Source of the DNA: Micromonospora sp. H61
GTDB lineage: Bacteria > Actinomycetota > Actinomycetes > Mycobacteriales > Micromonosporaceae
DNA length: 64,000 nucleotides
Reading direction: 5' to 3'
Assembly (NCBI RefSeq): GCF_018070325.1
Contig: NZ_JAGPXY010000022.1
Span: forward strand, 1-64,000
The notes under the pieces: model-generated
What the model was told of the DNA's origin: nothing
What the model saw: only the letters and a program-made list of their open reading frames with translations
Databases searched by the model: none
In this document: piece by piece, positions 50,420 through 58,390 of the stretch
Position numbering within the stretch: the stretch's first letter is position 1
Layout: each line of letters starts with the position of its first letter
Translations under genes and position numbers: made by a program

Positions 50420-50597
50420 CGCCTGGCGCAAATCGAGCCGTTCCGGCAGCAACGGCCAGTGCGTGGAGGTGCGCGACCGGCGCGTCCAGGTCGACGTCCG
50501 CGACTCCAAGGCGCCCGATGCCGGGACGCTGAGCTTCGCGCCCGCCGCCTGGGACGCGTTCGTCGACACGATCAAAACGAACGCCGGCCGCCCCTGA
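50409..50597 (+). CDS. DUF397 small protein, orphaned
   Basis: A 62-aa DUF397 protein (WRKSSRSGSNGQCVEVRDRRVQVDVRDSKAPDAG, then F-A-P-A-A-W-D-A-F). It overlaps the end of the decayed XRE gene by 11 nt, as normal pairs do, but its partner is no longer functional. It may now be silent, or may act with an XRE regulator elsewhere, such as the one at 17105-17908. Confidence 0.88.
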   Translation: MERNAWRKSSRSGSNGQCVEVRDRRVQVDVRDSKAPDAGTLSFAPAAWDAFVDTIKTNAGRP

Positions 50598-50995
50598 GTG
50601 GGAGGGGAGGGCATTGACGGCTGCCGTAGACAGGATGGTGCCGCCAGCCTCTCCGGCTGGGCTCTGGCCTGCTGGCGATATCGGCCTAGCCACCCGGCAA
50701 CACTGGCCGAAGGCAGGCCTCACGTCTTAGCTGGGCTTGATGGCGTGCGAACTGCACGAGCAGCTGAATCAGCCGGTGGGCATCGCCGAGGTCAGTGGCC
50801 TGGAAGGCGACGTCCGACCGCCGTCGACGCGGGCCACACCCGGCGCCAGAACGTCGAGGTCGACCATGTAGGGCCGTACAGATCGACCTCGACGTCTAAC
50901 CGCCCGGCCATCTTCGCCGGGGACCGATGCGTGACGGGTGATCGCATCGACGGCACCGTGGCGCGGCCGCGTTGGCTCACGTCTCTGGCTCCTAC
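50598..50995. other. Non-coding gap with a large hairpin
   Basis: About 400 bp with no gene I can support. ACGTCGAGGTCGA (50851-50863) and TCGACCTCGACGT (50883-50895) form a perfect 13-bp stem, extended by an inner TGTA/TACA stem. It probably ends transcription of the minus-strand EAL gene (stop 100 bp away) and perhaps of DUF397. Short peptide-like stretches around 50740-50830 look like further decayed coding DNA but match nothing I know. Confidence 0.55.
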
Positions 50996-52909
50996 TCAGC
51001 CCATGGCGGTCTGCTGCGGCGGGAGCCGCAGTTCGAGTTCGATCGTCCGCACCGGCTTCTCGGGGCTCACCGCGATAGGTTCGGGTCGTCCGGTCTTGTA
51101 GCCCTGGGCGAAGTCGACTCCACACCTCTTCAGAAACTCGAGCGTCTCCTCGTCCTGGACATATTCAGCAGCAACACGGATGCCGAGCGTGTGGCACAGC
51201 TCCACCAGCTTCGAGACGACGGCCTGGTCGGCAGGCGACCGGCAGAGATCGACGATGAAAACCCCATCGATCTTGACCAGATCCACCGGAAGGTATTTCA
51301 GGTGAGCGAGGGCGCCGTATCCCGTACCGAAGTCGTCCAACGCGAGGTGGCAGCCGATCTCTCTGATACCCGTTGCGAAGGCGAGGGCCTCGTTGCGGTT
51401 CTCGATGAGGGTGGTTTCCGTGATTTCGAAGGTCAGGCATTCCGGCTTCACCCCGTGTCGGCGGATCGCCTCCGTCACGTAGGTGAGCAGCCCTGGGTCG
51501 GCGAGGGACTTGCCGGAGATGTTGACCTGATAGTGGGAGGTCTGGGCCCCGCGGCCGATCAGTTCGAGGGCATGGTCGATGACCCACTTGTCCACGGTGA
51601 GGATTTCGCCGACGCGCTCCGCCATGTCGAGGAATGCCCACGGTGCCACGGACTCGCCGGTATCGTTCCGAACCCGCAGAAGGATCTCGTGGCGAGTGAC
51701 CTCGTTGAGGCGGAGGTCGACGATGGGCTGGGCGTAGAGGGCGAACCTGTTGGCAGACACTGCCTGTCGTACCTGCGAACGGCATTTGTCTATCCGGTCC
51801 CTGGGCGCCACCGGCTTGTTGAGTACGGTCGTCGGGATGCCGCTGCGGCGCGCGTCGCGGGCTGCGTGTTCGCCGTCGATGAGCAGGTCGAATCCGGTGG
51901 CGACGACCCCGGTCCCGAAGAGCACCAGACCAGCCCACGTGTTGAGGCGCAAGGTCTTGTGCTGAACGCTGAACAAGTGGCGGCGGAATGTGTCGACGAT
52001 CCGAGCCGTCAGCGCCTCCGGAGCTTCCGCGTGCTCTTCCGCCGGAGCGAGGAGTACGCCCCACAGGCCGGGTCCGACCAGACCGCAGGTCACCTCGTCG
52101 CCAACGATCGTTCGCAGGTGCTGTGCGACCTCTGCCGTCAGCTGGTCGTGGTTCTCGTCGGTGAGCGCATCGGGTAGCCGGGTGGTGGGTTCGGTTGCTA
52201 CGACGATGAGTGCACCGCCGGTGGTGCGGCGGGCTCGGTCGACCTCGTCGGTCAGGTAACTGCGGGTCGGCAGCCCGGTGACAATGTCCAGCGCGGCCAG
52301 GTCGGCACAGAGCATTTCGTTTCGAGTGGTGAGCCGGCGACGCTCTTGCCGGGCGAGTTCGAGTGCGGTGGCATCTGCGCCGGTGGCGATGATCCCTGAT
52401 GGTGCGCCGTCGGTGGTGAGTATCTCGATGTGGCAGTGAACGTGGCGAACGGCGCCACCCGGCTGGATCACCCTGAACGTGACCTCGTCGGGGCGGCGGC
52501 GGTCCCATGCCGTCCGCACAACCTTGCGAACCGTCCCCACGTCTGCGGGATGAACGAGGTTGGCGAGCCTTTCGGGCGTGAGGCGCAGCGTTCCCGGAGC
52601 ATGCCCGAAGATCATCGCCATCTCATCCGACCAGGTGAGGTGCCCGAAACCACCGGACTTCCCTCCACCGGTCGTCCAGGTGACCGTGCCGAGCTTCGCC
52701 AGTTGCGCGGCACGGGCGACCCTGGTCGCCTCATCGACAACCGCGGTCAACGGGTCGACGAGGTCGGCATCGACAATGATCTCGTACCCGTCGACGACGG
52801 ACAGGTCGTACTGGCCCTGCGCCGCCCGCGCCACGCGGCGTGCCCGGGCGAGTTCCAGAGGACTGGGTTGGCCTGTCTCGGCCAACGTGAGAATGTCATC
52901 GAGGTCCAC
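50996..52909 (-). CDS. PAS-degenerate GGDEF-EAL protein, probable c-di-GMP phosphodiesterase
   Basis: A 637-aa signalling protein. A PAS domain (about 70-185) is followed by a degenerate GGDEF domain (about 200-365; IVTGLPTRSYL opens it, but the active loop reads VGPGLW instead of GGDEF). The C-terminal EAL domain (about 385-615) keeps the catalytic set: E408 in HEILLRV, N463 in NISGKSL, E495 in FEITET, D525-D526 in LALDDFGTGY, K546 in LVKIDG and E582 in AAEYVQD. It should therefore hydrolyse cyclic di-GMP but not make it. The GTG has GGGAGG 5 nt upstream and lies inside the sigma factor gene (14-nt overlap), so the two are co-translated. Confidence 0.92.
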   Translation of the reverse strand: MDLDDILTLAETGQPSPLELARARRVARAAQGQYDLSVVDGYEIIVDADLVDPLTAVVDEATRVARAAQLAKLGTVTWTTGGGKSGGFGHLTWSDEMAMIFGHAPGTLRLTPERLANLVHPADVGTVRKVVRTAWDRRRPDEVTFRVIQPGGAVRHVHCHIEILTTDGAPSGIIATGADATALELARQERRRLTTRNEMLCADLAALDIVTGLPTRSYLTDEVDRARRTTGGALIVVATEPTTRLPDALTDENHDQLTAEVAQHLRTIVGDEVTCGLVGPGLWGVLLAPAEEHAEAPEALTARIVDTFRRHLFSVQHKTLRLNTWAGLVLFGTGVVATGFDLLIDGEHAARDARRSGIPTTVLNKPVAPRDRIDKCRSQVRQAVSANRFALYAQPIVDLRLNEVTRHEILLRVRNDTGESVAPWAFLDMAERVGEILTVDKWVIDHALELIGRGAQTSHYQVNISGKSLADPGLLTYVTEAIRRHGVKPECLTFEITETTLIENRNEALAFATGIREIGCHLALDDFGTGYGALAHLKYLPVDLVKIDGVFIVDLCRSPADQAVVSKLVELCHTLGIRVAAEYVQDEETLEFLKRCGVDFAQGYKTGRPEPIAVSPEKPVRTIELELRLPPQQTAMG

Positions 52910-53516
52910 GGCTGCCTCCCTGCCGCCGGCGGCTCTCCGAGTCCGTATAGCCGGCCTCCTCGGCCAGCTCACGCAGGCGCTTCTTGGCAGCGAGCTTGTA
53001 GGAGCGGATGCTGGTTTCGGCCAACCCGAGGATGCGCGCGATCTCCTGGTTGGAGAATCCCTCGCGAGACATCTGGAACACTTCGGCATGCCGCGACGGC
53101 AGGTGGTGCAACCAGGTCCTCAGCGTCTCCTGCGCTTCCCATGCGTCGGCGATGTCCGTGTGCGGTGCCGGGGGCAGATCTTCCGGCGCTACCGCGGCTT
53201 CGCGCTGACGTCGGTGCAGCTCCTTGCGAATCTTGTTTCGAGCCGTGATGATCACCCAGCCGATCGGCTCGGTGTAGGTACGGATCTTGAACCACTGGAC
53301 CCGCCCGTGCAGGTACGCCTCGTTGAGAGCGTCCTGAACCACCTCGCGGTCCCAGCACGCCGCCCGGAGAATCCGCTCCACAGTGTGGTAGCTGACCTCG
53401 GCGAAAGCGGCGAACTCCTTGTCGTGCTCTGCTTTGAGGCGCGCGGCCTCCGCCCTGCGCGCCGCTTCACTGTCGACCGGCTCTGGTGTCAGGGCGGCGG
53501 TGCCCTCCACCCCCAT
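52896..53516 (-). CDS. Sigma-70-family (ECF-like) RNA polymerase sigma factor
   Basis: A 206-aa protein. Region 2 runs from about residue 40 (EVSYHTVERILRAACWDREVVQDALNEAYLHGRVQW) through the helix RTYTEPIGWVIITARNKIRKELHRR. Region 4 near the end has the helix-turn-helix FSNQEIARILGLAETSIRSYKLAAKKRL. It lacks the long region 1 and 3 of housekeeping sigmas. It lies between a small membrane protein and a c-di-GMP phosphodiesterase, overlapping both, so it may be controlled by them. The ATG at 53516 is spaced 7 nt from GGGAGG; a GTG three bases earlier is possible. Confidence 0.88.
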   Translation of the reverse strand: MGVEGTAALTPEPVDSEAARRAEAARLKAEHDKEFAAFAEVSYHTVERILRAACWDREVVQDALNEAYLHGRVQWFKIRTYTEPIGWVIITARNKIRKELHRRQREAAVAPEDLPPAPHTDIADAWEAQETLRTWLHHLPSRHAEVFQMSREGFSNQEIARILGLAETSIRSYKLAAKKRLRELAEEAGYTDSESRRRQGGSRGPR

Positions 53517-53809
53517 CACGCGGCCTCCCTGGTGCCATCGCGCCGCGCCGTGTCGCGGCTGCCCAGCTCCACCTCGCGATGCCCGTCCCGATCACGCTCC
53601 ACGATCCGCACGACGTCGTGATCAGCCTCCGCCAGCCTGATCAGCCAGGTCGCCCGGGCGGCAGTTCGTGTCGACGCCTCACGCTCCTCGTGCAGACGTG
53701 TTCGGTGCGCAACGTATGCGCGTACCAACCCTGCCGCCGTTCCGGCGATGGCTAGAGCCAAGGCCAACGCTCCGTGATCGGAGACGGCCGTCGCCAGCGT
53801 TTCGTTCAT
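53516..53809 (-). CDS. Small membrane protein ahead of the sigma factor
   Basis: A 97-aa protein with one N-terminal hydrophobic helix (ALALALAIAGTAAGLVRAYVA) and a charged helical cytoplasmic part (HRTRLHEEREASTRTAARATWLIRLAEADHDVVRIVERD). Its size, one helix and cytoplasmic domain would suit a membrane anchor or anti-sigma-like partner, but no zinc-binding anti-sigma motif is present. The second of two ATGs is used because GAGGGG is 5 nt upstream. Its stop overlaps the sigma start by one base (TGATG). Confidence 0.75.
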   Translation of the reverse strand: MNETLATAVSDHGALALALAIAGTAAGLVRAYVAHRTRLHEEREASTRTAARATWLIRLAEADHDVVRIVERDRDGHREVELGSRDTARRDGTREAA

Positions 53810-53812
53810 CAT

Positions 53813-54128
53813 TTCCCCTCGTCATCCCCGGTTAGCTAATTACTATCCGTGGCGAGGGGCGAATGTAGATGTCTAACCGTCCACAATATTCTGCTTGATC
53901 AATGATCAAGTGTTTGAGCTGCTAAAACTCCCCAAAGTCATGCTACCGGCACGTCGAGCGAGGGGATCTCGCTCCGCCCCCACGCCCCACGGTATGGCCC
54001 CTCGACTACTGTGGGTGAAATTGGGATCACCTGGGCCCGGTGCTTGAGGGCGGATCCCGCAGGACCGGACTCAGGACTGAGAGCTACCAGCGCGGTCCTT
54101 GGGTCGACAGCCGCTCCGTGTGCCGCGC
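53813..54128. other. AT-rich promoter region of the sigma-EAL operon and downstream flank of the GyrB-like gene
   Basis: 316 bp without a gene. 53820-53940 is markedly AT-rich for this genome and holds the palindrome and promoter listed separately. Beyond that, 53945-54128 is GC-rich and lies after the stop of the minus-strand GyrB-like gene; open frames there are antisense shadows. Confidence 0.6.
53883..53910 (-). promoter_or_regulatory. Palindromic operator over the promoter of the sigma-EAL operon
   Basis: CTTGATCAATGATCAAG (53894-53910) is a perfect 17-bp palindrome with a single central base. Read on the minus strand, TTGATC inside it can serve as a -35 box and TATTGT (53888-53883) as the -10 box 15 bp downstream, about 75 bp before the first gene. 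A repressor bound to the palindrome would block the promoter. The regulator is not known and may be encoded elsewhere. Confidence 0.6.
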
Positions 54129-55166
54129 CTACGGGTGGTCCAAAGGAGGGTGGTCCACATACTCGCCGAACGGCTCGATGGACCCATCCCAACCATTCCA
54201 ACCCTGTTGAGTGATCTGCCGATCGGCGTAGGTGTACGACCAGCGGGCGCCGTCCTCGCCCTCGATCTGGACGGTTCCCGAGCGAACGAACGGCGCGATC
54301 GCGACGTAGAAGGCCGTTGTCTGGTTCGACCACTTGGGGTCGCCCTCGTCGTCGTACCCGAACTCGATCCAGTCTCCGTCGCGGACGATTGTGGCCCTGG
54401 CCGGATCGGCCAGGTCGACCAGCGTGCCATTCGACGGAAACTCATCCGGCCCGTACCAGCCGCCTCGTCCCGCCAGGGCGGCCTGAACAGCGGCGACCGC
54501 AGCGGCGTCGTCCGACTCCGGGAGGTGCAGACGGCCTGAGGGCATCACCGTGTATCCCACGGCACGCACCCTACAACGGTCGATGTCCACCACGCCCCAG
54601 CCAGGATCCGGTGGGGCGGCTGTCGCATAGGTGGAACTGGCCAGGGAGGTCGCAGCAGCCTTCGGCGTGGAGGTCGAGGGCGGGGGCGTTGAGGGTGGAC
54701 GGCGCGAAGTAGGACGGGTCGGGGTGATAGTCAGTTTGGTGCCGGTGCCACCTGGTGCGTCGAAATCGTGGACTGGACCGGCGGGGCCTAAGCCGGCGAG
54801 GTCCTGATGCTGGGCGTGGCCTGCCTGCCAGGTCTCGATCACGGAGTGGGTGCTCACAGCGGCGGCTGCGGCCTGGACCCAGCGGTAGGAGGTCAGGAGG
54901 GATCCGTAGTAGCCGGCGGTTGAGCCGTCCGGGCCGGTCGGCCAGTTGTCGATTATCGACAAGGCGAGGTCGTCGAGGATCTCCGCGGTGACCTCGGGTG
55001 GACCGGTGGGCGCGACTCTCGGGCCCGGGTGGAGTGAGGCTATGACGACTGCGGTCAAGACGCTGGTCGCCAGGTGCGCATCGGCCCCGAAGTACATGCC
55101 TGGCCGACGGCGGACCGACTCGTCGAAGTCCAGGACCGTGATGTTCGCTGCGGTGTACTCACTCAC
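54129..55166 (-). CDS. Protein with degenerate GyrB-like N-terminal domain
   Basis: A 345-aa protein. Residues 9-30 (ITVLDFDESVRRRPGMYFG) closely match the start of the GyrB/ParE ATPase domain. SYRWVQAAAAAVSTHSVIETWQAGHAQHQ and GGTGTKLTITPTRP (about residues 93-152) match the strand-loop end of the same GHKL fold. The catalytic Glu/Asn helix and the ATP-lid glycines of a real GyrB are missing; the middle is shortened. A Pro/Ser/Thr-rich linker (151-185) leads to a separate C-terminal domain (186-345; WGVVDIDRCRVRAVGYTVMPSG, GDWIEFGYDDEGDP). It is unlikely to be a topoisomerase. Function unknown; the start GTG has no ribosome-binding site. Confidence 0.75.
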   Translation of the reverse strand: MSEYTAANITVLDFDESVRRRPGMYFGADAHLATSVLTAVVIASLHPGPRVAPTGPPEVTAEILDDLALSIIDNWPTGPDGSTAGYYGSLLTSYRWVQAAAAAVSTHSVIETWQAGHAQHQDLAGLGPAGPVHDFDAPGGTGTKLTITPTRPTSRRPPSTPPPSTSTPKAAATSLASSTYATAAPPDPGWGVVDIDRCRVRAVGYTVMPSGRLHLPESDDAAAVAAVQAALAGRGGWYGPDEFPSNGTLVDLADPARATIVRDGDWIEFGYDDEGDPKWSNQTTAFYVAIAPFVRSGTVQIEGEDGARWSYTYADRQITQQGWNGWDGSIEPFGEYVDHPPLDHP

Positions 55167-55208
55167 GGGCTAACGGTGCCCGAACCGGCAGGGAAAGAGA
55201 AGGTCGGT

Positions 55209-55913
55209 CTACGAGCCACCCTGACTCTGCGCGCGGGTGCGTTGAATGCTGCCGACCTCGCCTTTGATCGGCAGCCAGTAGAAGGGGATGAACGCGATGA
55301 CCACTACGAGGCCCACGACCGGATGAAGTGCGCCCAGTGCGGTCCCGACGGCGATCCATAACGGCGCGGGGCGGAAGCGTCTGCTGATCGCCCGGGCGGT
55401 GTCGTTGTCGGTGGTGGAGGTCAGCAGGCGACGGCCGTGCCTGGCGTACTCCCAGATCACGTTGAAGAGGATGGCGGCCACCACGTAGGTGGCCCCGTAG
55501 AAGATGAGTGCGGTGCGCTTGCCGTGGCCGGACTCGAACGCGTGGGCCAGGAGAGACGAGGCGAACGGCAAGAACGCGATCACCATCAGCAGCAGGGTGT
55601 TGAGCAAGAGCAGCATGCGGTCGGCCGAGCGGATGTGGTCGAACATGACGTGGTGGTTCACCCACATCTGCCCGATCAGCAGGAAGGTGATGGCGTACGC
55701 CACGTATGAGGGCCACAGTTCGATGAGACCGCGGAGCAGGTGCTCGGTGTACTCCGGCGGCTGGATCTCCAGGACGAGCAGGGTGACGGCGATGGCAATG
55801 ACCGCGTCGCTGAAGGTGACTGCCCGCTTCGGATCTCGTTCCGCACCGATCGGGTTGCTGGATCTGGTCGCGCTCGTCGTGGAGGCGCCGCGCGCCGCGC
55901 GGAACCAGCGCAT
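55209..55913 (-). CDS. TMEM175-family (DUF1211) potassium-channel-like membrane protein
   Basis: A 234-aa membrane protein with six predicted helices. The first helix carries the family's pore signature RAVTFSDAVIAIAVTLLVLEI (the FSD motif), followed by the second-helix region YVAYAITFLLIGQMWVNHH. Bacterial TMEM175 proteins form tetrameric K+-selective leak channels. The ATG at 55913 has a G-rich site just upstream; a GTG 12 codons earlier is an alternative. It is followed, after 42 bp, by the GyrB-like gene on the same strand. Confidence 0.9.
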   Translation of the reverse strand: MRWFRAARGASTTSATRSSNPIGAERDPKRAVTFSDAVIAIAVTLLVLEIQPPEYTEHLLRGLIELWPSYVAYAITFLLIGQMWVNHHVMFDHIRSADRMLLLLNTLLLMVIAFLPFASSLLAHAFESGHGKRTALIFYGATYVVAAILFNVIWEYARHGRRLLTSTTDNDTARAISRRFRPAPLWIAVGTALGALHPVVGLVVVIAFIPFYWLPIKGEVGSIQRTRAQSQGGS

Positions 55914-56003
55914 GAGCCTCCCCCACTGTGAGAGCACCCGGTCACGCACCGCGGGCAGGGCTGCCCACGGTGGTCATCCACGAGCCTTCCGGTGCCGCGG
56001 CCG

Positions 56004-56435
56004 TCACCGTTCCCTGATCCGTTGCCGCCACCACGCCTGCGCGTGCCACGGACTCAGCTCGGCAGCTCGGGGGTCGGGCAGCGTCTTCCGGAGAAACTCG
56101 TCGTCCAACGGGTCGACGACACGCCGCAACTCGCGGGAGGCGGCCGTTGGCAGTCGGCGCATCGCGTCGCCCAGGACGTCTCGCTGGTACAACACATCGC
56201 AACCCGGACAGGGACAGTCATCCCCTAGATCCAGCCACCGTCCCGAGCGTCGAATGGCGCGACGGTAACCGGCCAGCGCTGTCGCTACTGGAACGAAACC
56301 CGGATGGGTGCCTTCGAGCCTGGCGATCGCCGCGTTCGCGCCGTTCGACAGACCATCGATGGGGCGGAGCTTGCCCGCATTCCGCCCGGCCGACTTGAAC
56401 AGTGCGCGCAGCGCACCGGGTGACCTACGCGCCAT
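56004..56435 (-). CDS. Hypothetical protein with a CPCPGC motif
   Basis: A 143-aa basic protein. The middle contains WLDLGDDCPCPGCDVLYQRDVLGDAMRRLP; the three cysteines may bind a metal. The flanks are helical (ALAGYRRAIRRSG, RELRRVVDPLDDEFLRKTLPDP). Composition is coherent with coding DNA. I do not recognise the family. The ATG start has only AAAGG upstream. Its same-strand neighbours are unrelated unknown genes, so no pathway is suggested. Confidence 0.6.
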   Translation of the reverse strand: MARRSPGALRALFKSAGRNAGKLRPIDGLSNGANAAIARLEGTHPGFVPVATALAGYRRAIRRSGRWLDLGDDCPCPGCDVLYQRDVLGDAMRRLPTAASRELRRVVDPLDDEFLRKTLPDPRAAELSPWHAQAWWRQRIRER

Positions 56436-56535
56436 GGACCTTTCGGGGCTGAGTCATGACGAGCACCTTGCCACACCACGGCCAGGCCCCGCCAACCGAT
56501 TCGCGCTGTGGTGACGCCGCCTGGATGAGTCGGCC

Positions 56536-56988
56536 TCAGCCGATGTTGAGCAGCAACACCTGGTCGTCGCGGAGTTCGGTGACGGTGTCGCGCAACAGCC
56601 TCAGCGTGTCCAGACCGGCCGCGCCGCTTTCCTCGAAGTCCACCCCCATCTCCTCGAAGTGGGCGACCAGGTCCTCCGCGCGGTGCGCGCCGGGATCGAG
56701 CTGATCCAGTAACCCTGCGGCTGGAGTGATGAGCGTGGTCAGACCGTACGCGCTGTTGATGGCCTCCGACTCGGCATTGAACTCCGACTGGTCCAGGTCG
56801 ATGCCACGCTCCTCCAGATAGGTCAGGACGTAGAGCATGCAGTAGCCGGACCAGTCGTACTCCTGCCGCGTCTTGCTCCCGTGTTCGGCCAGGTACGTGT
56901 GGAACGACGACGGCGATGTGCGGGCCAGGCGGGCCAGCTCGGTGATGCTGTCCCTGGGGACCACTGTCAGTGAGGCGATAGCAGACAA
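56536..56988 (-). CDS. Hypothetical acidic protein
   Basis: A 150-aa acidic, helical protein (SSFHTYLAEHGSKTRQEYDWSGYCMLYVLTYLEERGIDL in the first half, AGLDTLRLLRDTVTELRDDQVLLLNIG at the end). I recognise no domain. The size and acidity recall immunity-type proteins of polymorphic toxins, but no toxin gene is next to it, so this is only an impression. The start is taken as TTG because GGAGG is 5 nt upstream; no ATG or GTG has a comparable site. Confidence 0.6.
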   Translation of the reverse strand: MSAIASLTVVPRDSITELARLARTSPSSFHTYLAEHGSKTRQEYDWSGYCMLYVLTYLEERGIDLDQSEFNAESEAINSAYGLTTLITPAAGLLDQLDPGAHRAEDLVAHFEEMGVDFEESGAAGLDTLRLLRDTVTELRDDQVLLLNIG

Positions 56989-57045
56989 CGCATCCTCCGT
57001 CGTACGACTCTGCCGCTACGGCTTTCCGCCGGCTCGTCGGGCAGG

Positions 57046-57678
57046 CTACCGAGAGGGAGTGACGAGCACGCGGTAGGTGACGTGCAGGACCGTGCTAGCC
57101 GCCCGCGCCGTCATCTGTTCGAGGTTCAGCGGTGGGACGCCGTCGAACAGCCGCACACCGTCGCCGAGGGTGAGCGGCACTATGTGCAGCCGCAGTTCGT
57201 CGACCAGACCGGCGGCGAGGTACTGGTTGATGGTGGTCGAGCCGCCGTGGATCAGGATGTCGCCGCCACCGGCGGCCGCGCGGGCCCGCGCGAGTGCCGA
57301 CTCGATCCCGTCGGTGACGAAGTGGAAGGTGGTGCCGCCCTCCATCGGCTGCGGCTCCCGCGCGTGGTGGGTGAGCACGAACACCGGCTTGTGGAACGGT
57401 GGGTCGTCACCCCACCAGCCGTTCCACTGCCGATCCCACTCGCCACGCACCGGGCCGAACATGTTGCGGCCCATGATGACCGCTGAGGCGGCGTCGCTCA
57501 GGGCGAGTTCGGCCTGGTTCTCCTCGGCGGCGTCGAACATCCAGGCGTGCAGCCCACGGCCCCAGCCGTCACCGCCGTCGTCGCCGAACGGGCGATCCTC
57601 GCTCTGGTTGAGCCCGGCCGAGTACCCGTCGGCGGAGATGGTCTGGTCGGCGATCACCCTGCCGTTACGTGTGTTCAT
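57046..57678 (-). CDS. Dihydrofolate-reductase/RibD-like family protein
   Basis: A 210-aa protein with the RibD C-terminal/DHFR fold common in actinobacteria: VIADQTISADGYSAG at the start, VIMGRNMFGPVRGEW, FVLTHHAREP, a DILIHGGSTTINQYLAAGLVDELRLHIVP core that binds NADPH, and LGDGVRLFDG. It should reduce a small substrate with NADPH, but it is not the housekeeping folate enzyme. GGAGA lies 8 nt before the ATG. The gene stands between unknown genes on the minus strand. Confidence 0.9.
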   Translation of the reverse strand: MNTRNGRVIADQTISADGYSAGLNQSEDRPFGDDGGDGWGRGLHAWMFDAAEENQAELALSDAASAVIMGRNMFGPVRGEWDRQWNGWWGDDPPFHKPVFVLTHHAREPQPMEGGTTFHFVTDGIESALARARAAAGGGDILIHGGSTTINQYLAAGLVDELRLHIVPLTLGDGVRLFDGVPPLNLEQMTARAASTVLHVTYRVLVTPSR

Positions 57679-57715
57679 TGCGGATTCTCCATTGGCGTCG
57701 GTGTGTGCCGGGTAG

Positions 57716-58300
57716 TCAGCCTATGGCCGCGATGATCAGTGCGATGCCCACGCCGACGTCGACGATCGCGCAGAATTGCGCCCACGAGCGAGTCACCACG
57801 AGGTTGACGCGGTAGTGGTAGGCGTCCCAGATGCCGTGTGCCAGGAACCCGACACCCGCCACGGCGGTCCCCACCTGCGGTTGCGTCGTCGCGGTCAGCA
57901 GAGTGATCGCGCCGAACACCATCATGCCGGCGGTCTGCACCGAGAACGTCCGGGTCGGGCTGGACCGACGTCGAGTTGCCGCCCAGACCCACAAAGGCAC
58001 CAGCAGCAGCGTCATCCCGACCGCCGGATCGACCGGCAGCGCGAGCAGCCGTGCCAGCAGGTGCAGGCCGGTAACCACGACGCTCAGGATGACGAATGCC
58101 AGCCACGCGGTCCACGGCCGGCCGAGGGCGTACGCCATGAGGTAGATGCCAGCCATGGTGGCCACCGCCGGCCCGAACAGTTCCGCCTGCTCGTTCACCA
58201 GGCCGATCACCGTGACCGCGCCCGCGACGACGGCGAGTGCGACCGCGATCGGCCACCGGTCGGCCAGTCCCGGCCGGCGCCTTGACGACTGCTCGGTCAT
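57716..58300 (-). CDS. Hypothetical membrane protein with about six helices
   Basis: A 194-aa hydrophobic protein (helices around WPIAVALAVVAGAVTVIGL, AVATMAGIYLMAYAL, WLAFVILSVVVTGLHLLARLL, MTLLLVPLWVWAA, MMVFGAITLLTA and IVDVGVGIALIIAAIG). A conserved-looking GFLAHGIWDAYHYRVNLVV loop with His, Asp and Tyr lies before the last helix. I do not recognise the family; the loop suggests a metal or substrate site. GCAGG sits upstream of the ATG. It lies just downstream of the DHFR-like gene's promoter side and upstream of the GlxA-like gene's 3' end. Confidence 0.7.
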   Translation of the reverse strand: MTEQSSRRRPGLADRWPIAVALAVVAGAVTVIGLVNEQAELFGPAVATMAGIYLMAYALGRPWTAWLAFVILSVVVTGLHLLARLLALPVDPAVGMTLLLVPLWVWAATRRRSSPTRTFSVQTAGMMVFGAITLLTATTQPQVGTAVAGVGFLAHGIWDAYHYRVNLVVTRSWAQFCAIVDVGVGIALIIAAIG

Positions 58301-58390
58301 GACCAGGATCCTGCCGACGTCGCCACGGTCGGCGTCGCTTCGGGATCGATCGTGTCCGAATCGCTGGGACCCTGGGCCGAAGCCCTGGCA

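Noticed and set aside
53938..54539. Small open frames on both strands around the 3' end of the GyrB-like gene
   Set aside because: No motifs, no ribosome-binding sites, and overlap with the better supported minus-strand gene.
57077..57735. Plus-strand frames over the DHFR-like gene
   Set aside because: They are antisense to a clear RibD/DHFR-family protein and Arg/Ser/Pro-rich.
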